From the NCBI RefSeq assembly GCF_013372265.1, contig NZ_CP054051.1, forward strand, positions 2,070,596 to 2,134,595: DNA of 64,000 bases, given 5' to 3'. The stretch's first letter is position 1. Each line of letters opens with the position of its first letter. Position numbers and translations under genes: made by a program. This document shows positions 9,361 to 18,694 of the stretch, in pieces. Below the pieces are notes generated by a model. That model had not been told where the DNA came from. It made no database searches and saw only the letters and a program-made list of their open reading frames with translations. Source of the stretch: Aliarcobacter cibarius (GTDB lineage: Bacteria; Campylobacterota; Campylobacteria; Campylobacterales; Arcobacteraceae).

Positions 9361-11202
9361 ATGGCAAAAAAATATATTGATATTATGGATACTACTTTCA
9401 GAGATGGATTTCAATCTGTTTTTGGAGGAAGAGTTTTAATGAATGATTTCTTTCCAGCTGTTGAAGCTGCGAAAGATGCAGGAATTAGACATTTTGAATT
9501 TGGTGGAGGAGCTAGATTTCAATCTTTATTCTTCTATCTTCAAGAAAATGCTTTTGACATGATGGATAAATTTAGAGCAATCGTTGGTCCTGATGCAAAT
9601 CTACAAACATTAGCTCGAGGTATTAATACTGTTATGCTTGATACTGGTAGTCGTGAATTAATTGATTTACACGCAAAACTTTTTGCAAAACATGGAACAA
9701 CTACTATTAGAAATTTTGATGCACTAAATGATATTCAAAATTTAGAGTATTCAGCGCAATGTATTAAAAATCATGGATTAAAACATGAAGCGGTTGTTAC
9801 TTTAATGGATTTACCACCAAATTGTACAGGTGCCCATGATGTACCTTTTTATGAAAAAACTTTAAGAAAAATTCTTGATAGTGGATTACCATTTGATTCT
9901 ATTTGCTTTAAAGATGCAAGTGGAACAAGTAGTCCAAATAAAGTTTTTGAAACAATTAAAATGGCTAGAAAACTTTTAGGTGATTCAACTCACATAAGAT
10001 TGCATACTCACGAAACAGCTGGAGTTTCAGTTGCATGTTACTTAGCAGCACTTGAAGCAGGAGCTGATGGTATAGATTTAGCCGCTAGCCCAGTTAGTGG
10101 AGGAACAAGTCAACCTGATATTCTTACGATGTTACATGCAACTAAGGGTATGAATTACGATCTTGGTGGACTAGAAATTGATAAAATTTTAAAATATGAA
10201 GAAGTTTTAGCTGATTGTTTAAAAGATTATTTTCTTCCACCAGAAGCTACTCAAGTGTCACCACTTATTCCATTCTCACCAATGCCAGGTGGTGCTTTAA
10301 CAGCAAACACTCAAATGATGAGAGATAATGGAACACTTGATAAATTCTCTGAAGTAATTAAAGCTATGCAAGAAGTTGTTGTTAAAGGTGGATTTGGTAC
10401 AAGTGTAACTCCTGTATCACAATTCTATTGGCAACAAGCATATGCAAATGTTATGTTTGGTCCATGGAAACAAATAGCTCCAGGTTATGGAAGAATGGTT
10501 TTAGGATACTTTGGTAAAACTCCAGTTGAACCAGATAAAGAAATTGTAGAATTAGCAGCACAAAAACTAAAACTTGAACCAACAACTTTAAATCCTTTAG
10601 ATATTGCAGATGCAGATCCAAAGAAAAAAATTGATGTTTGGAGACAAAGATTAGAAATTGAAAATATACCTACAACAGAAGAAAATATTTTTATAGCAGC
10701 AGCATGTGATGAAAAAGGTATTGCATTTTTAAAAGGAGAAGGTCCTTTAAATGTAAGAAAAAATAGTTCAAATGAAGATAAGAAAGAAACAAAACAAAAA
10801 GGAGAAAATAAAATGGCAAATGGAAATTATACAGTAGTAGTAGATGGTCAAAGATTTAATGTATCAGTTTTTGAAGGAGATGTTCAAAATATTCAAGTAG
10901 CTGCTCCAGTTCAACAAGTTGTTCAACAAGTAGCACCTCAAGCTCCAGTTCAACAAGCTCCAGTTGCAGCTGCAAAACCTGTTTATAATGGCACAGAAGT
11001 TCCAGCAGCAGTAAATGGTAATGTTTGGAAGATTCTTGTAAAAGAAGGTGATAGAGTTGAGAAAGATCAACAAATTATGATTTTAGAAGCTATGAAAATG
11101 GAGATTGATATTGTTGCACCTGTTTCGGGAACAATTAGTAAAATCTTAACAGAGCCTTCTAAAGCAGTTGAAGAAGGTCAAGTTTTAGCAGTAATCGCTT
11201 AA
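9361..11202 (+). CDS. oadA: Biotin-dependent carboxyltransferase (oxaloacetate decarboxylase alpha / pyruvate carboxylase B)
   Basis: A 613-aa protein. The N-terminal HMGL-like carboxyltransferase TIM barrel (about 1–300) has DTTFRDGFQS, the carboxylated-lysine segment FKDASGT and the metal-binding HTH of RLHTHETAG. A conserved PYC/OADA domain (about 310–470) follows. A Lys/Glu linker and Pro/Gln/Ala hinge lead to a biotinyl domain with EAMKMEI near the C-terminus. It moves CO2 between biotin and pyruvate/oxaloacetate. The adjacent oadG favours the membrane decarboxylase role; related epsilon proteins named PycB act as pyruvate carboxylase with a separate biotin carboxylase. An in-frame ribosome site and ATG at 10813 could produce the carrier domain alone. 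Confidence 0.92.
   Translation: MAKKYIDIMDTTFRDGFQSVFGGRVLMNDFFPAVEAAKDAGIRHFEFGGGARFQSLFFYLQENAFDMMDKFRAIVGPDANLQTLARGINTVMLDTGSRELIDLHAKLFAKHGTTTIRNFDALNDIQNLEYSAQCIKNHGLKHEAVVTLMDLPPNCTGAHDVPFYEKTLRKILDSGLPFDSICFKDASGTSSPNKVFETIKMARKLLGDSTHIRLHTHETAGVSVACYLAALEAGADGIDLAASPVSGGTSQPDILTMLHATKGMNYDLGGLEIDKILKYEEVLADCLKDYFLPPEATQVSPLIPFSPMPGGALTANTQMMRDNGTLDKFSEVIKAMQEVVVKGGFGTSVTPVSQFYWQQAYANVMFGPWKQIAPGYGRMVLGYFGKTPVEPDKEIVELAAQKLKLEPTTLNPLDIADADPKKKIDVWRQRLEIENIPTTEENIFIAAACDEKGIAFLKGEGPLNVRKNSSNEDKKETKQKGENKMANGNYTVVVDGQRFNVSVFEGDVQNIQVAAPVQQVVQQVAPQAPVQQAPVAAAKPVYNGTEVPAAVNGNVWKILVKEGDRVEKDQQIMILEAMKMEIDIVAPVSGTISKILTEPSKAVEEGQVLAVIA
10798..10815 (+). promoter_or_regulatory. Internal ribosome binding site and in-frame ATG inside oadA
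   Basis: Within the linker of oadA the sequence AAAAAGGAGAAAATAAA precedes ATG at 10813, in frame with the gene. Initiation here would make a 129-aa free biotin carrier protein. The AAGGAG match is as good as or better than those of many true genes in this window. Whether it is used is inference. Confidence 0.5.
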
Positions 11203-11212
11203 AAATCTTAAA

Positions 11213-11234
11213 AATAGAGGTTTTTACCTCTATT
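11213..11234 (+). terminator. Stem-loop after oadA
   Basis: Inverted repeat AATAGAGGT/ACCTCTATT around a short T-rich loop, 10 bp after the oadA stop. The downstream T-tract is poor, so this is a probable but weak terminator. Confidence 0.5.
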
Positions 11235-11325
11235 ATCTACACCAGATATCTATCCTCAATTATTATCTAACTATTTATTTATAATATTGTAAAATCTTTA
11301 TCAAAAAATAAAAAGAAGTCTAATT

Positions 11326-11451
11326 ATGAGAAAATTTATCTACTTAATCTTTATTATAATTGTATCTATTGCTATAAGTGGTTGTATTACAACAGGTGCT
11401 AATATTAGCAGCGGTGGTAGTTATGGAATAAGTATTGGTGGTAGTATTTAA
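11326..11451 (+). CDS. Very small lipoprotein, unknown function
   Basis: A 41-codon reading frame starting at ATG 11326. It has an ideal lipoprotein signal: MRK, a hydrophobic stretch, then AISGC with Cys at residue 20. The mature part is only about 22 residues and rich in Gly, Ser and Ile (SSGGSYGISIGGS). The ribosome site is weak (AAGAAG). It would be an envelope-anchored peptide of unknown role; entericidin-like peptides are comparable in size, but no homology is claimed. Confidence 0.6.
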   Translation: MRKFIYLIFIIIVSIAISGCITTGANISSGGSYGISIGGSI

Positions 11452-11457
11452 TAAAAC

Positions 11458-11534
<77 letters not shown>

Positions 11535-11540
11535 ATATAT

Positions 11541-11584
11541 AAAAAAAGCCTTACATAAAAAGAAATCTTCTTATATAAGGCTTT
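11541..11584 (-). terminator. Strong intrinsic terminator after tRNA-Gly
   Basis: On the minus strand a long imperfect stem with outer arms AAAGCCTTA and TAAGGCTTT is followed by seven T residues. It begins immediately after the CCA of tRNA-Gly and should end the Pro-His-Arg-Leu-Gly transcript before the distal tRNA-Arg. Confidence 0.85.
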
Positions 11585-11585
11585 A

Positions 11586-11662
11586 TGGAGCGGGAGACGA
11601 GACTCGAACTCGCGACAGTCTGCTTGGAAGGCAGAAGCTCTAGCCAACTGAGCTACTCCCGC
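11586..11662 (-). tRNA. tRNA-Gly(TCC)
   Basis: A 77-nt cloverleaf with encoded CCA and GCGGGAG acceptor arm; the anticodon stem-loop centred on CTTCCAA gives TCC. It is the last tRNA before the terminator in this minus-strand cluster. Confidence 0.95.
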
Positions 11663-11668
11663 TTAAAG

Positions 11669-11753
11669 TGGTGCGGATGAAGAGACTCGAACTCTTACAC
11701 CGTGAGGCACCAGATCCTAAGTCTGGCGTGTATACCAATTTCACCACATCCGC
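11669..11753 (-). tRNA. tRNA-Leu(TAG)
   Basis: An 85-nt class II tRNA with a long variable arm and encoded CCA. The anticodon arm CCAGA/TCTGG encloses CTTAGGA, giving TAG. Confidence 0.95.
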
Positions 11754-11757
11754 AAAG

Positions 11758-11834
<77 letters not shown>

Positions 11835-11846
11835 ATAGTAAAAAAA

Positions 11847-11924
11847 TGGGGTAGATAATGGGGCTCGAACCCACGACCCTCGGAACCACAACCCGATGCT
11901 CTAACCGACTGAGCTATATCTACC
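11847..11924 (-). tRNA. tRNA-His(GTG)
   Basis: A 78-nt tRNA including the encoded G(-1), which pairs with discriminator C73, the hallmark of tRNA-His. The anticodon arm TCGGG/TCCGA encloses TTGTGGT, giving GTG. CCA is encoded. Confidence 0.95.
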
Positions 11925-11938
11925 ATATAAAAAACAAA

Positions 11939-12016
11939 TGGTCGGGGCGAGAGGATTCGAACCTCCGGCCCCCTGGTCCCAAACCAGGTGCGCTAACCAG
12001 ACTGCGCTACGCCCCG
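11939..12016 (-). tRNA. tRNA-Pro(TGG)
   Basis: A 78-nt tRNA, CGGGGCG acceptor arm, encoded CCA. The anticodon arm CCTGG/CCAGG encloses TTTGGGA, giving TGG. It is the first gene of the minus-strand tRNA operon. Confidence 0.95.
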
Positions 12017-12048
12017 ACAAACACCTTTTATCTCAAAAAGTGGACGGA

Positions 12049-12077
12049 ATTATATTATATATTTTTAGTTTTGTCAA
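12049..12077 (-). promoter_or_regulatory. Consensus sigma-70 promoter of the tRNA operon
   Basis: On the minus strand TTGACA (12077–12072) and TATAAT (12054–12049) are separated by exactly 17 bp, a perfect housekeeping promoter located 33 bp before tRNA-Pro. Confidence 0.85.
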
Positions 12078-12125
12078 GTGTTTTTGAAGATTTTTTGAAA
12101 AAATTCATAAAATCTTCAAAAATAA

Positions 12126-12905
12126 CTAAAATTGTATTAATCCATCTAGTGGAGAAGATGCGCTTGCGAAAGGTTTTTTCTCTATTCTTCCTGCTTTATA
12201 ACCCAATCTTCCTGCAATTACTGCATGCTTCATTGCTATAGCCATGGAAATAGGATCTTTTGCACAAGCAATTGCAGTATTAGTTAATACACCATCAACT
12301 CCTAATTCCATACAAATAGCTGCATCACTTGCACATCCAACTCCAGCATCAACAATAACAGGTACTTTTACACTATCTTTAATAAATGCTATATTATATT
12401 TATTTTGTACTCCTAAACCACTTCCAATAGGAGCAGCAAGTGGCATTATAGCATCAGCTCCTGCATCTTCAAGTCTTTTTGCAACAATTAAATCATCACT
12501 AGTATATGCCATAACTGTAAAACCATCTTTTTTTAGAATTTCACAAGCTTTTATAGTCTCAATAACATCAGGATATAAAGTTTTTGTAAAATCTCCAATA
12601 ATTTCAAGTTTTATTAAATCTATTCCTGTTGCTTCTCTCATTAATCTAAATGTTGTAATAGTTTCTTCTGCATTTTTACACCCTGCACTATTTGGTAAAA
12701 ATTTTATATTTGTATCTTTAAAATAATCCAATAAATTTTCTTCATTTGGATTAGTAATATTTACTCTTCTAATAGCAACTGTAATCAAATCACTCCCACT
12801 TGCTAGTGTTGCTTCTTTTGTTGTAGTAAAATCTTTGTACTTTCCACTTCCAACAATTAACCTACTATTTAATTCGTATTTACCTATTTTTAGTATATCA
12901 CTCAT
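12126..12905 (-). CDS. thiG: Thiazole synthase ThiG
   Basis: A 259-aa TIM-barrel enzyme that forms the thiazole phosphate of thiamine from deoxyxylulose 5-phosphate, dehydroglycine and ThiS-thiocarboxylate. Visible family segments are LIVGSGKY near the N-terminus, VMAYTSDD, and [14 protein letters not shown] followed by [15 protein letters not shown]. Its ATG overlaps the cutA stop by 4 bp, so it is the last gene of the cdsA-to-thiG operon. ThiS, ThiH and ThiF are not in the window, and no TPP riboswitch precedes this operon. Confidence 0.95.
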   Translation of the reverse strand: MSDILKIGKYELNSRLIVGSGKYKDFTTTKEATLASGSDLITVAIRRVNITNPNEENLLDYFKDTNIKFLPNSAGCKNAEETITTFRLMREATGIDLIKLEIIGDFTKTLYPDVIETIKACEILKKDGFTVMAYTSDDLIVAKRLEDAGADAIMPLAAPIGSGLGVQNKYNIAFIKDSVKVPVIVDAGVGCASDAAICMELGVDGVLTNTAIACAKDPISMAIAMKHAVIAGRLGYKAGRIEKKPFASASSPLDGLIQF

Positions 12906-13213
12906 ATTGTATTTTCCTTTATAAATTTTAAATAATCTTCACTAATATTTGAAATATCTATTTCAATAATTTCCGGCACATCATAACTATGAAGCTCTAA
13001 AATTTTACTTTGAACCTTAGAAAAAAGTTCTTTTTTTGTTTTTATAATAAGAAGTGTTTCATTATCACAACAAATTTCATTTTTCCAATAATATATAGAT
13101 TCTATATCTTTTAATTGTACACAAGCTGCTAACTTTTTACTTATTAAAGTATAAGCTATATTTTTCGCTTCTTCTTTACTTCCACAAGTTGTTTGAATAA
13201 CAACCATACTCAT
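12902..13213 (-). CDS. cutA: Divalent-cation tolerance protein CutA
   Basis: A 103-aa CutA1-type trimeric ferredoxin-fold protein. Typical blocks are [36 protein letters not shown] and [10 protein letters not shown]. It is associated with copper/divalent cation tolerance, though its exact biochemical role in bacteria is unsettled. ATGA overlaps join it to nnr upstream and thiG downstream. Confidence 0.95.
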   Translation of the reverse strand: MSMVVIQTTCGSKEEAKNIAYTLISKKLAACVQLKDIESIYYWKNEICCDNETLLIIKTKKELFSKVQSKILELHSYDVPEIIEIDISNISEDYLKFIKENTI

Positions 13214-14598
13214 AAATTTTTTATTCCTTCTATTAAATCATCTGGTGTTAAAGAGTAATTATTCTTACTATAATTTAATGCACTTAAAGTATGAGCTAAA
13301 CTTGCACTTATACATCCTTCAACTCTTTTGTATCCTTGAGCCAAAAGAGAAGCTATAAGTCCACTTAATACATCACCACTTCCACCTTTGCTTAAAGATG
13401 AATTTCCAAAACTATTTATATAGATATTATCATCTTGTGCAATAATAACATTTGAACCTTTTAGCAATAATACAACATATGGATATTTATTACAAAACTC
13501 TTTAACATACTTAAATCTATTGTTTTGTAATTCTTCTATAGTGATATCTGCAATATTTGCTAATTTTAATAAAGATATAAACTCTTTTGGATGTGGAGTT
13601 AAAACAACATATTCATTCAAATATTCTAATATTAATTTGTTATAAAAAATATCTGCATCTAATACTTTTGGCAATTTCAATTTTAATATATTTTCTAATT
13701 TACTATCATCTATTTTACCAAGCCCCATACCAATAGCTATTGCTGTACAATTTTTACTTATTACTTTATCTTGCATTATAAGATGTGGAATAGATTTTTG
13801 ATTTTCAGAGATAATTGTTACAAGTCCTGCTCCAAAAGAAAAAGCAGCCATAGAAGAAATTATTGAAGCACCCACTTTTTCTCCAGAAATTACATTTAAA
13901 TGCCCGTAAGTACCTTTATGAGAATTTTCTATATTTCTATATGGCAATACTAAATCTGATTTTTCTAATAAATATTTATTAGTCAATGTTGATTGAAAAA
14001 ATTCATCTTCAATACCTAATTTTGTAACTTTTATTTTCCCAACATAATCTTTTGCAACATCACTAAAAAGTGCTGTTTTTAATACTCCCATAGTTATTGT
14101 AACATTTGCTTTAAATGCAATTGTTGTAACTCTTCCTAAAATATCCAATCCACTAGGAATATCACAGGCTATTTTAAAGGATTTAAAATTATTTAATTTT
14201 TCTATTAAATCAATACTATTTTTATCTAACTCTTTATTTAAACCTGTTCCAAATATACAATCAACAATAATATCTGCTTGAAAAATATCTTTTACAAAAT
14301 TTACATTTATTGATTTTGCTCTTTTTAATTGTAATTTCCCAATCTCTGTTTTTGGTTCATTTGTAAGATATAAACTAACATCAAATCTTTTATGAAGTAG
14401 CCTTGCTAAAGCAATACCATCAGCTCCATTATTCCCAGTACCAGAAACAATTAAAATTTTTTCATTCTTCTTAAATTTTTTAGTTATATATTTTTGTATG
14501 CCTATAGAAGCATGTTCCATCAAGATATCTTCACTTAAAAAGTAGTTTTCAATAGCTTTTTTATCTAAACTTCTTACCTCATCAAATATCTTTTTCAT
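13210..14598 (-). CDS. nnr: Bifunctional NAD(P)H-hydrate epimerase/dehydratase
   Basis: A 462-aa fusion that repairs damaged NAD(P)H hydrates. The N-terminal epimerase (YjeF_N, about 1–205) has the GTGNNGADGIALAR nucleotide loop and CDIPSGLD. The C-terminal ADP-dependent dehydratase (about 215–462) has VLTPHPKEF and the ribokinase-like GGSGDVLSGLIASLL near the end. Length is slightly short of E. coli Nnr (515 aa) but both domains look complete. It starts about 20 bp after the SUI1-family gene. Confidence 0.95.
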   Translation of the reverse strand: MKKIFDEVRSLDKKAIENYFLSEDILMEHASIGIQKYITKKFKKNEKILIVSGTGNNGADGIALARLLHKRFDVSLYLTNEPKTEIGKLQLKRAKSINVNFVKDIFQADIIVDCIFGTGLNKELDKNSIDLIEKLNNFKSFKIACDIPSGLDILGRVTTIAFKANVTITMGVLKTALFSDVAKDYVGKIKVTKLGIEDEFFQSTLTNKYLLEKSDLVLPYRNIENSHKGTYGHLNVISGEKVGASIISSMAAFSFGAGLVTIISENQKSIPHLIMQDKVISKNCTAIAIGMGLGKIDDSKLENILKLKLPKVLDADIFYNKLILEYLNEYVVLTPHPKEFISLLKLANIADITIEELQNNRFKYVKEFCNKYPYVVLLLKGSNVIIAQDDNIYINSFGNSSLSKGGSGDVLSGLIASLLAQGYKRVEGCISASLAHTLSALNYSKNNYSLTPDDLIEGIKNL

Positions 14599-14619
14599 GA
14601 AAAGCTCCTATACATATTT

Positions 14620-14967
14620 TTAGTTCTTAAATTTCCATCCATTGTCAACTAAAATTATTCTAATTTTATCTTTCAAGTCACCTTGAATTTCTATATACTC
14701 ATCTTTTATAGCTCCGCCACATGCAAGCTTAGTTTTTAAAAGTTTTAAAATCTCTTTTCTTTTATCATCTTCAATTTGAAATTTCCCAATAATTGTAACT
14801 GGTTTACCATTTCTTTTTTCAAGAGCAAATACTAACTGATGTTGATTTTTTGGTAATATCGTTTTTGTATCTTTTTTAGGATTTTTATTATCTTCTTTTT
14901 GTGTATCGAAACTATTTCCATCTAGCTTCGCTGTAAGCCCTAAAGTTAATTTTTCTACAATTCCCAT
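14620..14967 (-). CDS. SUI1/YciH-family translation initiation factor-like protein
   Basis: A 115-aa protein whose C-terminal ~75 residues match the SUI1/eIF1 fold: LEKRNGKPVTIIGKF, then a helix, LKTKLACGGAIKDEYIEIQGD and a closing strand ending ILVDNGW. The N-terminal ~40 residues are a polar linker. Bacterial YciH proteins bind the ribosome and are proposed to tune start-site fidelity; function here is by family only. It begins 1 bp after tsaD ends. Confidence 0.88.
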   Translation of the reverse strand: MGIVEKLTLGLTAKLDGNSFDTQKEDNKNPKKDTKTILPKNQHQLVFALEKRNGKPVTIIGKFQIEDDKRKEILKLLKTKLACGGAIKDEYIEIQGDLKDKIRIILVDNGWKFKN

Positions 14968-14968
14968 T

Positions 14969-15964
14969 TTAATAATCCTTTAATCTTGTTTTTATATCTA
15001 AATCTTCTATATTAATAAAATCTTTATTTTTGTATTGTTCTATTGCTACTCTACCTATCATAGCTGCATTGTCTGAACAATATTTTAAATCACTTAAATG
15101 CAAATTAGTACCATATGAAGAACAAAGTTTTTCTAACTCTCTTCTTAAATATAAATTTGCACTTGCCCCACCAACTATTGCAAAATCTTTTATAGTTTTT
15201 TGTTTAAATAGTTTCTTTAATTTTTGCAAGATATGGTCAACTGCAGTTTTTTGAAAACTAGCACAAACATCACTTATATCTTGACTCTTTAAAGAGGTGC
15301 CTTCTAATTCATCTATCTTTAATCTTACTGCATTTTTAAGCCCTGAATAGCTAAATTCTATTTTTGGACTTTGAGAAAGAGGAATAGGAAAAGCAAATCT
15401 GTTACAATCACCATTTTGTGAATATTTTTCTATTATAGGACCACCAGGATAGCCAAGATTTAACATTTTTGAAACTTTATCAAAACTCTCTCCAAAACTA
15501 TCATCCATAGTCTTTGCCAAAATCTGCATATCATCTAAACTATTTGCTTCTATTACTTGTGTATGTCCTCCTGAAACCAAAAGAACTGTAATAGGAAATT
15601 TTTCCTCTTTTTCAATAAAAAGTGAATATATGTGTCCTTTTAAATGGTTTACAGCAATTATTGGAATATTTAACGCTATGCTAACAGCTTTTGCCATAGC
15701 AACACCTTCAGTTAAAGTAACACTCAATCCTGGAGCATTTGTAACAGCAACTGCTTTTATTTGCGGTAAATACTCTTCACACTCTTCAAGAATTTTTGGT
15801 AAAGCTTCTATATGTAATCTTGCTGCTAATTCAGGAACAACTCCACCATAAAAGCTATGTTCAAGTTCTTGAGAAATCTTTTTATGAAATATTAATTCTA
15901 ATGTATCTATTTTTGTAATAGAAATTGAGCTATCATCACAAGATGATTCTATAGCTAGAATCAT
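14969..15964 (-). CDS. tsaD: tRNA N6-adenosine threonylcarbamoyltransferase TsaD
   Basis: A 331-aa ASKHA-fold enzyme that transfers threonylcarbamoyl to A37 of ANN-decoding tRNAs. Evidence: IESSCDD at the start, metal-binding [37 protein letters not shown], and the late [10 protein letters not shown] block. The start ATG overlaps the hydrolase stop by 4 bp. Partners TsaB, TsaC and TsaE lie elsewhere. Confidence 0.97.
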   Translation of the reverse strand: MILAIESSCDDSSISITKIDTLELIFHKKISQELEHSFYGGVVPELAARLHIEALPKILEECEEYLPQIKAVAVTNAPGLSVTLTEGVAMAKAVSIALNIPIIAVNHLKGHIYSLFIEKEEKFPITVLLVSGGHTQVIEANSLDDMQILAKTMDDSFGESFDKVSKMLNLGYPGGPIIEKYSQNGDCNRFAFPIPLSQSPKIEFSYSGLKNAVRLKIDELEGTSLKSQDISDVCASFQKTAVDHILQKLKKLFKQKTIKDFAIVGGASANLYLRRELEKLCSSYGTNLHLSDLKYCSDNAAMIGRVAIEQYKNKDFINIEDLDIKTRLKDY

Positions 15965-16512
15965 CTATTTTCCTCACACTCTTCAACTCTTTTTATCCAA
16001 TCTAATGCACAATCAAGTTTACCAAAACCAGCGCTTGTATTTATATGTCCAGCATTTTCCATAATTTTCATACCAATATTTAATTTTGATTGTAAATTTA
16101 TAGCTTCATCAAGACTAAGATATGGATCGTTTGTTGAAGCTGCCATAATAACCTCTTTTGATTTTAAATTACTTGGTATTGGATACGGGAAAAAAGTTTT
16201 TGCTTCATTTAACTCTTCATTCCTTACAGGAGCAACTAACATTAGTTTTTCTAAAGATATATCTATTTCATCACAAATATGAAACCATAAGATATTTGCT
16301 AATGAGTGACAAACGACAATTTGTGGTTTAAAATGTTCTATCTCTTTTTTTACAAAAGATTTCCATTCTTCTAAATTTGGATTATTTTTATTTGGTAATT
16401 CTGGAAAAGATACAATATAATCATCTTTTATTAAATCTATTGCCAAATGTGCTTGCCAATGTGGATAACTACTTCCACTTAATCCATGAAGTATTAAAAC
16501 TCTTTTACTCAT
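15961..16512 (-). CDS. RBBP9/YdeN-family serine hydrolase
   Basis: A 183-aa alpha/beta hydrolase. It opens with [11 protein letters not shown] and PHWQAHL, has the nucleophile elbow VCHSLA, an acidic residue in STNDPY and a late ENAGHIN histidine, making a plausible Ser-Asp-His triad. The substrate is unknown. Overlaps of 4–8 bp with both neighbours place it in the cdsA–thiG operon. Confidence 0.85.
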   Translation of the reverse strand: MSKRVLILHGLSGSSYPHWQAHLAIDLIKDDYIVSFPELPNKNNPNLEEWKSFVKKEIEHFKPQIVVCHSLANILWFHICDEIDISLEKLMLVAPVRNEELNEAKTFFPYPIPSNLKSKEVIMAASTNDPYLSLDEAINLQSKLNIGMKIMENAGHINTSAGFGKLDCALDWIKRVEECEENR

Positions 16513-16795
16513 CTTCTTTTCCTATAAATTTTGTATCAAATTTTGTTCTTTTCAATCTATCTTCTACACTCTTATCAAAAAGTTCAACAGTCAATTTATA
16601 ATCTTCTTTAAATACTAATCCTACAAGCTCTTTATGTACAACTGTTTCAGTTGAAATAGGAGTATGCTTTTTCCAATCTTCGAATTTTTCTTCATATAAC
16701 TTAACTATACTTTTTTCAAATTTTGTTCTACTATAAATTAAATAAACTACTAGAATCAATAAAATTCCAAAAGGAATTAATAAATCAAGAGGCAC
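16505..16795 (-). CDS. Small single-pass membrane protein, unknown
   Basis: A 96-aa protein with one N-terminal membrane helix (about residues 4–22) and a charged cytoplasmic domain with no motif I recognise. It overlaps dxr by 11 bp and the hydrolase by 8 bp, so it is translationally coupled within the operon. Function unknown. Confidence 0.8.
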   Translation of the reverse strand: MPLDLLIPFGILLILVVYLIYSRTKFEKSIVKLYEEKFEDWKKHTPISTETVVHKELVGLVFKEDYKLTVELFDKSVEDRLKRTKFDTKFIGKEDE

Positions 16796-17852
16796 AATAA
16801 CTCCTTACCTCTTTGTCAACTGCAAAAATATCATCTAAACTATTTATTTTTATACTATTAAATTTATTTATTGCATTTAAAGATATTTTTGAAATATCTA
16901 AAAATCCTATTTTTCTATTTAAAAACTTTGAAACTGCAACTTCATTTGCAGCATTTAATACAACACCTAAATCAAGATTATTTAGGATTTCATTTTTTAT
17001 ATCCCAAATTGGATATCTAGAACTTTCAATCTTTTTAAACTCTAATTTTGATATTTCTAATAAATCAACTGGTTCTAATATATTTTTATCAATTTTATTC
17101 ATAAGAGCGTACGATATTGGAAGTTGCATTGAAGTATTTGCGATATGAGCTGTTGTACTTCCATCTTTAAAATTTATAAGAGCATGAATTAATGATTTTG
17201 GTTCAATGATTGCATCAAGCTTTCTTGTATTAAATAACCATGCGGCTTCAATTATTTCAAATATTTTATTTGTCATTGTAGCGCTATCTATAGTTATCTT
17301 ATTTCCCATTTTCCAATTAGGATGATTTAATGCTTCTTTTATTGATACATTTTTTAAATCTTCAAGTGGATAATTTCTAAAAGAACCTCCACTTGCTGTA
17401 ATAACCATTGAATCTACAACTTTATCTTGAAGTAAATACCAAAGTCCAAAATGTTCGCTATCAATAGCTCTTAAATTTGTTTGGTCAATAAACTTTCCAG
17501 CTACAACTAAAGACTCTTTATTTGCTAATGCTAATTTTTTACCACATTTTATAGCTTTTAAAGTTGGTTTTAATCCAAGAAAACCTACTAGAGCATTTAC
17601 TACTGTATCTGAGCTACTATTTTCAATAGCTTCCAAAATAGCATCTTCTCCACATGAAACGTTTTTATGATCTACTAGTTCTAAATCTTCTTTTGAAGAT
17701 ATTACAACTTTCTTTGGATTAAACTCTTTTATTTGCTTGTTTAGAAGTTCAATATTCTTCCCTGCAACTAAAACTTCAACATTTAAGTCGAACTTTTTTG
17801 CAACTTCTAAAGTATTTACTCCTATAGAACCTGTGCTTCCAAGAATTATCAA
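16785..17852 (-). CDS. dxr: 1-deoxy-D-xylulose 5-phosphate reductoisomerase
   Basis: A 355-aa enzyme of the MEP isoprenoid pathway converting DXP to MEP with NADPH. Evidence: ILGSTGSIGVNTL nucleotide loop, LANKESLVVAG, the metal/substrate region AIDSEHF, ASGGSFRN, and HPNWKMGNKITIDSATM. The start is TTG at 17852, overlapping the cdsA stop as TTGA. Length is a little short of the ~400 aa of E. coli but usual for Campylobacterota. Confidence 0.96.
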   Translation of the reverse strand: MIILGSTGSIGVNTLEVAKKFDLNVEVLVAGKNIELLNKQIKEFNPKKVVISSKEDLELVDHKNVSCGEDAILEAIENSSSDTVVNALVGFLGLKPTLKAIKCGKKLALANKESLVVAGKFIDQTNLRAIDSEHFGLWYLLQDKVVDSMVITASGGSFRNYPLEDLKNVSIKEALNHPNWKMGNKITIDSATMTNKIFEIIEAAWLFNTRKLDAIIEPKSLIHALINFKDGSTTAHIANTSMQLPISYALMNKIDKNILEPVDLLEISKLEFKKIESSRYPIWDIKNEILNNLDLGVVLNAANEVAVSKFLNRKIGFLDISKISLNAINKFNSIKINSLDDIFAVDKEVRSYCAS

Positions 17853-18607
17853 ATAATAACCCTTAATAGAACTAACATAACTATCGCCCCAAAAAGATAT
17901 CCATCAACTCTATCTAAGACTCCACCATGACCTGGTAATATATTTCCACTATCTTTTGCACCAGCTTCTCTTTTTAAATAGCTTTCATATAAATCTCCAA
18001 AAACTGAAGATAATGAAACTATTGCTGAAACTATAATAGCTCCTAAAACACCTATTTCATTTATTGATGTTAACGTACCTAATATAATAGCTAGAGTCAT
18101 ACCACCAACCACACCCTCTAGGGTTTTGTTAGGACTAGTTTCACTAAAAGGTGTTTTTCCAAATGCCTTACCAGTAAAATATGCCCCCGTATCAGTAGCA
18201 GCAACTATAACTAATAGCCAAAGTAAAACCATTACACCAAATTCACTATAAAGCGTCATCAAAAATACAAAAGATGCAGTTGGATAAAGAAGTGGTAAAA
18301 TCATTTTTTTATCAAGTTTTCTTTTATAAGCTAGTTGAGAAGCATAACCAATAGCCACAATAAATATTAAATCAACTGGCATAGGATAAAAATATACAGC
18401 TACCCAAAGTAACAAAATATAAATATATATACTTCTATCTTCTAGTTTATATAAATCTTTTGCTTCTTTTACAGCAATCATAAGCATAGTTCCAAATAAT
18501 AACCAGAATAGGAAATATGAATCAATATAACCAACAATCAGCATTGCAACTATTAAAACAATGCCTGTTTTTACTCTAGTAGATAAGCCACCTAAAATTT
18601 CTAACAT
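17849..18607 (-). CDS. cdsA: Phosphatidate cytidylyltransferase
   Basis: A 252-aa integral membrane enzyme making CDP-diacylglycerol from phosphatidate and CTP. Multiple hydrophobic helices fill the protein and the C-terminal signature is intact: YLKREAGAKDSGNILPGHGG followed by VLDRVDG. First gene of the nine-gene minus-strand operon ending in thiG. Confidence 0.96.
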   Translation of the reverse strand: MLEILGGLSTRVKTGIVLIVAMLIVGYIDSYFLFWLLFGTMLMIAVKEAKDLYKLEDRSIYIYILLLWVAVYFYPMPVDLIFIVAIGYASQLAYKRKLDKKMILPLLYPTASFVFLMTLYSEFGVMVLLWLLVIVAATDTGAYFTGKAFGKTPFSETSPNKTLEGVVGGMTLAIILGTLTSINEIGVLGAIIVSAIVSLSSVFGDLYESYLKREAGAKDSGNILPGHGGVLDRVDGYLFGAIVMLVLLRVII

Positions 18608-18694
18608 CTTTCTTGACCTTAAATTGAAAATTTTACTATTCTACTAAAATTTGGCTTTTAAATGGATTTTTTGTTTTGAATATAAAAAAGTATA

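Noticed and set aside
12081-12122. A 14-bp A/T inverted repeat after thiG considered as a terminator.
   Set aside because: The stem is almost purely A/T and neither strand has a T-run after it; kept only as an observation.
11858-12241. A 127-aa plus-strand reading frame starting MGLEPTTLGTTTRCSNRLSY.
   Set aside because: It reads antisense through the tRNA-His and tRNA-Pro genes; this is a well-known false protein pattern arising from tRNA clusters.
12244-12726. A 160-aa plus-strand frame.
   Set aside because: It lies wholly antisense to thiG, has no ribosome site and no recognisable domain.
16813-17148. A 111-aa plus-strand frame over dxr.
   Set aside because: Antisense to dxr without start signals.
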